Part shown: positions 60,003 to 64,000 of the stretch, in pieces
Numbering within the stretch: the first letter of the stretch is position 1
Layout: every line of letters begins with the position of its first letter
NCBI RefSeq assembly: GCF_002280675.1
Contig: NZ_NCEN01000013.1
Coordinates: 53,540-117,539, forward strand
From: Novosphingobium sp. 32-60-15
GTDB taxonomy: Bacteria; Pseudomonadota; Alphaproteobacteria; Sphingomonadales; Sphingomonadaceae
DNA length: 64,000 bases
Direction of reading: 5' to 3'
Program-made: the position numbers and the translations under genes
The notes under the pieces: generated by a model
Database searches by the model: none
Told to the model about the DNA's origin: nothing
What the model saw: only the letters and a program-made list of their open reading frames with translations

Positions 60003-60570
60003 CATCGTCGGGTTCGGCATTGCCGGCACGTTCGTTTCGCTGGGCACGGGTACGGGATCGTTTGGTGCGGCCAGCTTTGCGCTGAACAACTTTGGCAGCA
60101 ATCAGGGCTGGTCATCGGACAACGTGTTCCACCGCGAAGTGGGTGATGTGAACGGCGATGGCCGCGCCGACATCGTTGGCTTCGGAATTGCCGGGACACT
60201 GGTCGCGTTGGGGCAAGCCAACGGCACGTTCGCAAACGCTACTTTCGCGCTGGACAACTTCGGCACCAATCAGGGGTGGAGCACGCAGGACGCGTTCGCA
60301 CGCGATCTGGCCGACGTGAACGGCGATGGCCGCGATGACGTGGTAGGCTTTGGCATAGCAGGCACCTTCGTCGCCTATGGCCAGACCGACGGCACGTTCA
60401 GCACCGCCGCCTTCGACCTTGCCAACTTCGGCCGCGATCAGGGCTGGAACAGCGACAACACCTTCCATCGCGAACTGGCCGACCTGAACGGGGATGGATT
60501 GGCCGATGTCGTCGGCTTCGGCTTCAGCGGCGTGTTTGCTGCGACCGCTTTTGACGGGTTGGTGATTTAG
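59745..60570 (+). repeat. FG-GAP/VCBS-like repeat array, 168-nt period
   Basis: Five units begin with a GW codon pair at 59745, 59938, 60106, 60274 and 60442. The last four starts are spaced exactly 168 nt (56 codons) apart. Each unit carries a variant of ADVNGDGxADIVGFGxAG, a calcium-binding D-x-N-x-D loop. The first unit is 193 nt long because it contains the extra segment around the frameshift. Confidence 0.88.
59882..60570 (+). pseudogene. Out-of-frame 3' continuation of the RTX/FG-GAP protein
   Basis: In the +1 frame the sequence reads VNGTFGAVTLGSGNFNPANG and continues with four FG-GAP-like units to a stop at 60570 (...AATAFDGLVI). It matches the upstream protein's repeats and joins seamlessly if one G of the GGG at 59879-59881 is removed. 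There is no plausible independent start or ribosome binding site, so it is the displaced C-terminus and not a separate gene. A sequencing error, a true mutation or phase variation are all possible causes. Confidence 0.8.
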
Positions 60571-60767
60571 GGACAATGTACTAGCCAGCACCCGTAACAA
60601 TCTAAACGTCGTGGCATTTTTTACATTTATGCAAACAACTTTGGACTAAAAGTAGATTTGTCTGAATAACTTTAGTTTAATAAGAAATAATACTGAATTG
60701 ACGAAATGATATTTCTCCAATTCGGCTTGATGAGACGCGCCTGTTTCCGATATTCATGCTCCAAATA

Positions 60768-60785
60768 GCCAGATTTGATTCTGGC
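60768..60785. promoter_or_regulatory. Inverted repeat upstream of the second RTX gene
   Basis: GCCAGA-TTTGAT-TCTGGC, flanked by imperfect ATAG/CTAT, lies 23 nt before the ATG at 60809, in a markedly AT-rich 238-nt gap. It could be an operator or an mRNA leader hairpin. Nothing else recognisable is in the gap. Confidence 0.4.
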
Positions 60786-60808
60786 ACTATTTGATCGTGG
60801 AGATCGTT

Positions 60809-63800
60809 ATGGCTGTTGTGACCGGTACCAATTCAAGTGAAACTTTGAACGGTACTCCTCAGGACGATACCATCTCCGGCCTCGATGGCGCTGATACCAT
60901 CCTGGGTGATTTGGGTGCTGATACGATTGATGGCGGCAATGGCAATGACACGCTAACCGGTGCAGGCGGTTCGGATGCCTTCCTGTTTTCCGCGCGCAAT
61001 TTTGGCCAGGATATCATCACCGATTTCGTGATCGGGACCGACTGGATCAACCTCGCTGCGATCGGCGTTTCCAGCTTTGCCGCACTCCAGCCGTTTATCA
61101 CGCAAGCGGGTTCCGACACTGTCATTACGCTGGGCTTCAACGGTGCCTCTGAAAGTATCCGGCTTCAGGGCGTAACAGCCAGCCAGTTAACGGCCGGCAA
61201 TTTTGTATTTTTCACCAACCCGGTTCCCATTGTCGGCAGCCGCACCATTGTGGCCGGGTCTGATGGTGGTGATGTCCTGTTCGGCTCCACGATTGGCGAT
61301 GTGTTTATTGGATTGGCCGGAACTGACCGGGTTAACGGTGATGGTGGCACATCAGATGAGCTGTCGTATCAATTCAGAACAACAGGTACCGGTCTTACGG
61401 CTGCGACCGGAAACCGGACATTCACCGTAACGGCATCATCGGTGACCGACAGCGCAGGCCAGTTCAGCACCACATTTTCGAACATCGAAAGTGTAACCTT
61501 CGATACCGACACATCGAATCCTACCGGTTTTGCGACGGGTGAAACGACGATCAACACAAGCGCTTTCACGGGTGCCAACGGTGTTTTTGTCAATCATGGC
61601 AATAGCACGAACCGGCTTACATTCACCGGTTCAGCAGCATCTGATCGCGTTGTTGTAGGCCAAGGTTCGCATGTGCTTGATGGTGGCGCCAGCGCTGGAT
61701 TTGACACTGCGATGTTGTTTTTGGACGGCACTGCCGACGTGACAATCACCCAGGCAGGTTCGGTGATCAGGTCAACAGTTGGCGGCAGTGTGTCTGATGT
61801 TACCAACTTCGAGTCTGTTTTGTTCAGCCTCCGTTTCAATAGCGGGGCCTCGATCAATGCATCGACAGTCACCGCTTCGCTTGGATTTGGCGTTGCATAT
61901 TCTGCAAACAGCTTCAGCGTAACCGGCGGCAGTGGCAACGACCGATTTGAAAATCACTACGAAGATATTGTGACCACAGTTGGCACAACAACAATGACTG
62001 GTGGTGCAGGCGCAGATACATATTCTTATGCTTACCTCGGAACCAATCTCGATAAAGACATAATTACGGATTTTTCCATTGAAGACCGGATCGATTTCTT
62101 CTTCGTCGAAACCGGACCTGTAAGCTTCATTGGATCTGGCGCTTTCACCAACGTCGCCAATCAGATACGCTATTTGAAGTCTGGCAGCACCACGTTGTTG
62201 CAAGCCGACAGCAACGGTGATGGCGTTGCCGATGCCACGCTGACCATTTCGAACGGGGCGTTCGATCTGCGGGAAACCTCTGCTGGATCTGCGGTTCTGC
62301 AGATTATCCCGGAAATTACGGGATCAAACGTTGCAGACACACTGACCGGCACAGCCATCGCCGACAGGATTTTTGCATCAGGTGGGGATGACCGGATCAT
62401 CGGATCCACCGGGCCGGACGTCATCGACGGAGGTACCGGTTCCGACAGGCTGGAATACCAGTTCTTGGCCAACGGCACGGGTCTTTCCGGTGTCACCGGT
62501 AGTCGCACCTTCACCATCACGGCATCGGGCGTGACAGACAGCGCCGGGCAGATCAACACCGGATTTCAGAATATCGAGCGCGTGTCATTCGACACCAACG
62601 CTTTCAACTTCGGGGCATCCAGCGGCCAGGCCGTCTTTACCGGTTTTTCGACAGGCACGACTACCTTCAACGCCAGCGCCTTTACGGGGGCCTCGGGGGT
62701 CAATGTAAACAACGCACCCTACAGCAACAATGTGGTGTTTACCGGCTCTTCTGCCGCAGACTCCATTGCGGTTGGCCCTGGCGCGCATGTGCTTGATGGC
62801 GGAGCTGGTTCGGACAGTGCTCAAGTCATCCTGAGCGGCACGACAAATTCGACGCTCACCCAAACCGGTACAACGATCCGCGCGACGACAGGCAGCAACA
62901 TAACCGATATCAGCAATTTCGAGCAGGTTTCTGTCAGCCTGCAATTCAGCGGTGGCGCATCGATCAACGCCACAGGGGTCACCTCCGCGCTAACCTTCAG
63001 CGTAGGTTACGGAACCAGCAACCACAGCGTAACCGGCGGCAACGGCAATGACCGGTTTGAAAATCACTTTGGCGGCGGCTCCACAACCATCGGCACCACG
63101 ACGATGACTGGTGGCGCAGGCGCCGATACCTATTCCTACACCGGCTTCGGCACGAATTTTGACAAGGACGTGATTGCCGATTTCGCCACAGAAGACCGGA
63201 TCGATCTTTCGCTGATTGGCTTGTTCAACCCTTCGGCCCCTGTGCGTTTTATCGGCACGGCGACGTTTTCCAATATCGTCAATCAGGTGCGCTATGCAAA
63301 ATCGGGCAGCACCACGCTGCTGCAAGTGGACGGGAACGGGGATGGCGTGGCCGACGCTACGCTGACCATTGCCAACGGGGCGTTTGACATACGGGAAACG
63401 GCCCTCGGCTCTGCTGTGTTGCAAATCGTGCCCGAAATCGTGGGAACGGATTCCGCGAACTTTTTAAATGGCACCGCAGGTGACGATGTCATTCGCGCTC
63501 TTGGTGGCGACGATTCCATTATCGATCGCGGAGGCAACGACTTTATTGATGGCGGTGCCGGCAATGACCGCGTCACTTATGATTACAGTGCGGCAACAGG
63601 CCCTGTCACCGCAAACTTTGCATTGTTCACACCGTCATCCGTGCCAACCAGCTATAACGATGGGCTTGGCGGAACCGACTTGCTTGTCAACGTCGAGAAT
63701 GTCCGGCTTCGCGGTAGTAGCGGCAATGACTCCCTGACAGGTTCGGCAACGATCGGAACGTTGATCTTTGGCGGTAGCGGTGCCGATACGCTAACTGGTG

Positions 63801-63949
63801 GTAGCGGGGATGACTTTATCTATGGCGATTTCTCGTTCACCTATGTCGATGGTCCAGACGTTATAAATGCCGGTGAGGGCGATGATGGTGTTGCGGGTGA
63901 CCTAGGCTCAGGACCCATTAAATCGCTTGCGCTGGCGGCGATGGCTTGA
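60809..63949 (+). CDS. Large RTX-like calcium-binding repeat protein, 3' end probably disrupted
   Basis: A 1046-aa, very acidic, Gly/Asp/Thr/Ser-rich protein without an N-terminal signal peptide, as expected for type I secretion. RTX blocks occur at the N-terminus (SGLDGADTILGDLGADTIDG, then GNGNDTLTGAGGSD), in the middle (GGSGNDRFENH, GGAGADTYSY, twice each) and near the C-terminus (GGDDSIIDRGGNDFIDGGAG and GGSGADTLTGGSGDDFIYGD). Two long paralogous segments (about 320 aa each) fill the centre. The ATG 60809 has TGGAG 6 nt upstream. The last residues (PIKSLALAAMA) lose the repeat character where an IS end seems to begin, so the native protein was probably longer. Confidence 0.8.
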   Translation: MAVVTGTNSSETLNGTPQDDTISGLDGADTILGDLGADTIDGGNGNDTLTGAGGSDAFLFSARNFGQDIITDFVIGTDWINLAAIGVSSFAALQPFITQAGSDTVITLGFNGASESIRLQGVTASQLTAGNFVFFTNPVPIVGSRTIVAGSDGGDVLFGSTIGDVFIGLAGTDRVNGDGGTSDELSYQFRTTGTGLTAATGNRTFTVTASSVTDSAGQFSTTFSNIESVTFDTDTSNPTGFATGETTINTSAFTGANGVFVNHGNSTNRLTFTGSAASDRVVVGQGSHVLDGGASAGFDTAMLFLDGTADVTITQAGSVIRSTVGGSVSDVTNFESVLFSLRFNSGASINASTVTASLGFGVAYSANSFSVTGGSGNDRFENHYEDIVTTVGTTTMTGGAGADTYSYAYLGTNLDKDIITDFSIEDRIDFFFVETGPVSFIGSGAFTNVANQIRYLKSGSTTLLQADSNGDGVADATLTISNGAFDLRETSAGSAVLQIIPEITGSNVADTLTGTAIADRIFASGGDDRIIGSTGPDVIDGGTGSDRLEYQFLANGTGLSGVTGSRTFTITASGVTDSAGQINTGFQNIERVSFDTNAFNFGASSGQAVFTGFSTGTTTFNASAFTGASGVNVNNAPYSNNVVFTGSSAADSIAVGPGAHVLDGGAGSDSAQVILSGTTNSTLTQTGTTIRATTGSNITDISNFEQVSVSLQFSGGASINATGVTSALTFSVGYGTSNHSVTGGNGNDRFENHFGGGSTTIGTTTMTGGAGADTYSYTGFGTNFDKDVIADFATEDRIDLSLIGLFNPSAPVRFIGTATFSNIVNQVRYAKSGSTTLLQVDGNGDGVADATLTIANGAFDIRETALGSAVLQIVPEIVGTDSANFLNGTAGDDVIRALGGDDSIIDRGGNDFIDGGAGNDRVTYDYSAATGPVTANFALFTPSSVPTSYNDGLGGTDLLVNVENVRLRGSSGNDSLTGSATIGTLIFGGSGADTLTGGSGDDFIYGDFSFTYVDGPDVINAGEGDDGVAGDLGSGPIKSLALAAMA
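61358..62320 (+). repeat. Large internal duplication in the RTX gene, copy A
   Basis: It encodes a unit running from LSYQFRTTGTGLTAATGNRT through DSAGQFSTTFSNIESV, GSHVLDGG, SGNDRFENHYED, TMTGGAGADTYSY and LKSGSTTLLQADSNGDGVAD to GSAVLQIIPEI. The same order of segments recurs in copy B at 62447-63441. Confidence 0.85.
62447..63441 (+). repeat. Large internal duplication in the RTX gene, copy B
   Basis: The counterpart of copy A: LEYQFLANGTGLSGVTGSRT, DSAGQINTGFQNIERV, GAHVLDGG, NGNDRFENHFGG, TMTGGAGADTYSY, AKSGSTTLLQVDGNGDGVAD and GSAVLQIVPEI. The copies differ at many positions, so the duplication is old. Confidence 0.85.
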
Positions 63950-64000
63950 TTCAATAGCGGCGTTGAGGAGGCGCTGCTTTTGTCGGAACTCTGGTTGTTG
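63908..64000 (-). CDS. Probable transposase, C-terminal tail only (gene runs off window)
   Basis: The minus strand is open from the right edge to a TGA at 63910-63908 and reads QQPEFRQKQRLLNAAIESSH followed by RRQRKRFNGS. This is a basic, helix-like C-terminus unlike the acidic Gly/Asp-rich protein on the plus strand. It starts exactly where the RTX protein loses its repeat pattern. An insertion sequence is the simplest explanation. The family is not certain; an IS5-type element is a guess. Only 30 codons are visible. Confidence 0.45.
   Translation of the reverse strand, partial: QQPEFRQKQRLLNAAIESSHRRQRKRFNGS

Noticed and set aside
60809..63949. Regular short repeats as a possible CRISPR array
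   Set aside because: The repeats are in-frame, protein-coding RTX nonapeptides and paralogous segments without constant direct repeats or spacers. No cas genes are present.

Overview
The window is a GC-rich chromosomal segment from an alphaproteobacterium, most likely a sphingomonad (Novosphingobium-like). This rests on the GC-rich coding style, the DUF4169 micro-protein, the ftsE/ftsX-ydcF-plsC block with a divergent MJ0042 zinc-ribbon gene, PutA with a divergent Lrp-type PutR, and a dispersed intergenic palindrome of a type common in sphingomonad genomes. The genus call is inference. There are no rRNA genes, CRISPR arrays or prophage. One tRNA gene is present, and a probable insertion-sequence edge sits at the extreme right.

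Region 1 (1-20 kb) is mostly housekeeping. It holds the 3' half of pheT, an aldose-epimerase-like gene, prfC, an alpha/beta hydrolase and an EEP-family nuclease/phosphatase that seems to start at CTG. Next comes glnK-amtB behind a textbook sigma-54 promoter, then hisC-tyrA, dapA, a soluble lytic transglycosylase, greB, a histidine phosphatase, DUF4169 and a small exported protein. An Nramp-related transporter, plsC, ydcF, ftsX, ftsE and a zinc-ribbon membrane protein follow.

Region 2 (20-35 kb) is metabolic. It has tRNA-Leu(GAG) with a downstream terminator, putA with divergent putR, a bioB-bioF-bioD operon, and a tightly overlapping NAD-dependent molybdenum formate dehydrogenase operon (fdsG-fdsB-mobA-fdsA-fdsD-fdhD) that carries its own cofactor and maturation genes. 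A single-domain response regulator and a TonB-like protein close the region.

Region 3 (35-48 kb) concerns surface carbohydrate. A plus-strand cassette (GT4 glycosyltransferase with a C-terminal helical domain, GH130 phosphorylase-like enzyme, manC, manA) looks like a mannose-centred synthesis/turnover module. It converges with a minus-strand ABC-transporter capsule export operon (kpsE, kpsM, kpsT, a GT2, a DUF5672 protein, a PhyH-type dioxygenase and a Wza/KpsD-like outer-membrane lipoprotein).

Region 4 (48-64 kb) looks accessory and by eye is less GC-rich. It has two very large multidomain glycosyltransferases (1838 and 1198 aa) that share a repeat module and paralogous C-terminal GT4 domains. 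They are followed by two large RTX-like, probably secreted calcium-binding repeat proteins. The first is split by a one-base frameshift inside a 168-nt repeat array. The second contains a large internal duplication and appears cut near its 3' end by an insertion sequence whose transposase tail (minus strand) runs off the window.

The most noteworthy items are the GT4-GH130-ManC-ManA cassette, the HAD-repeat-GT4 giant protein and its partner, the frameshifted repeat protein, the IS junction, the CTG start, and several perfect palindromes placed just upstream of operons.
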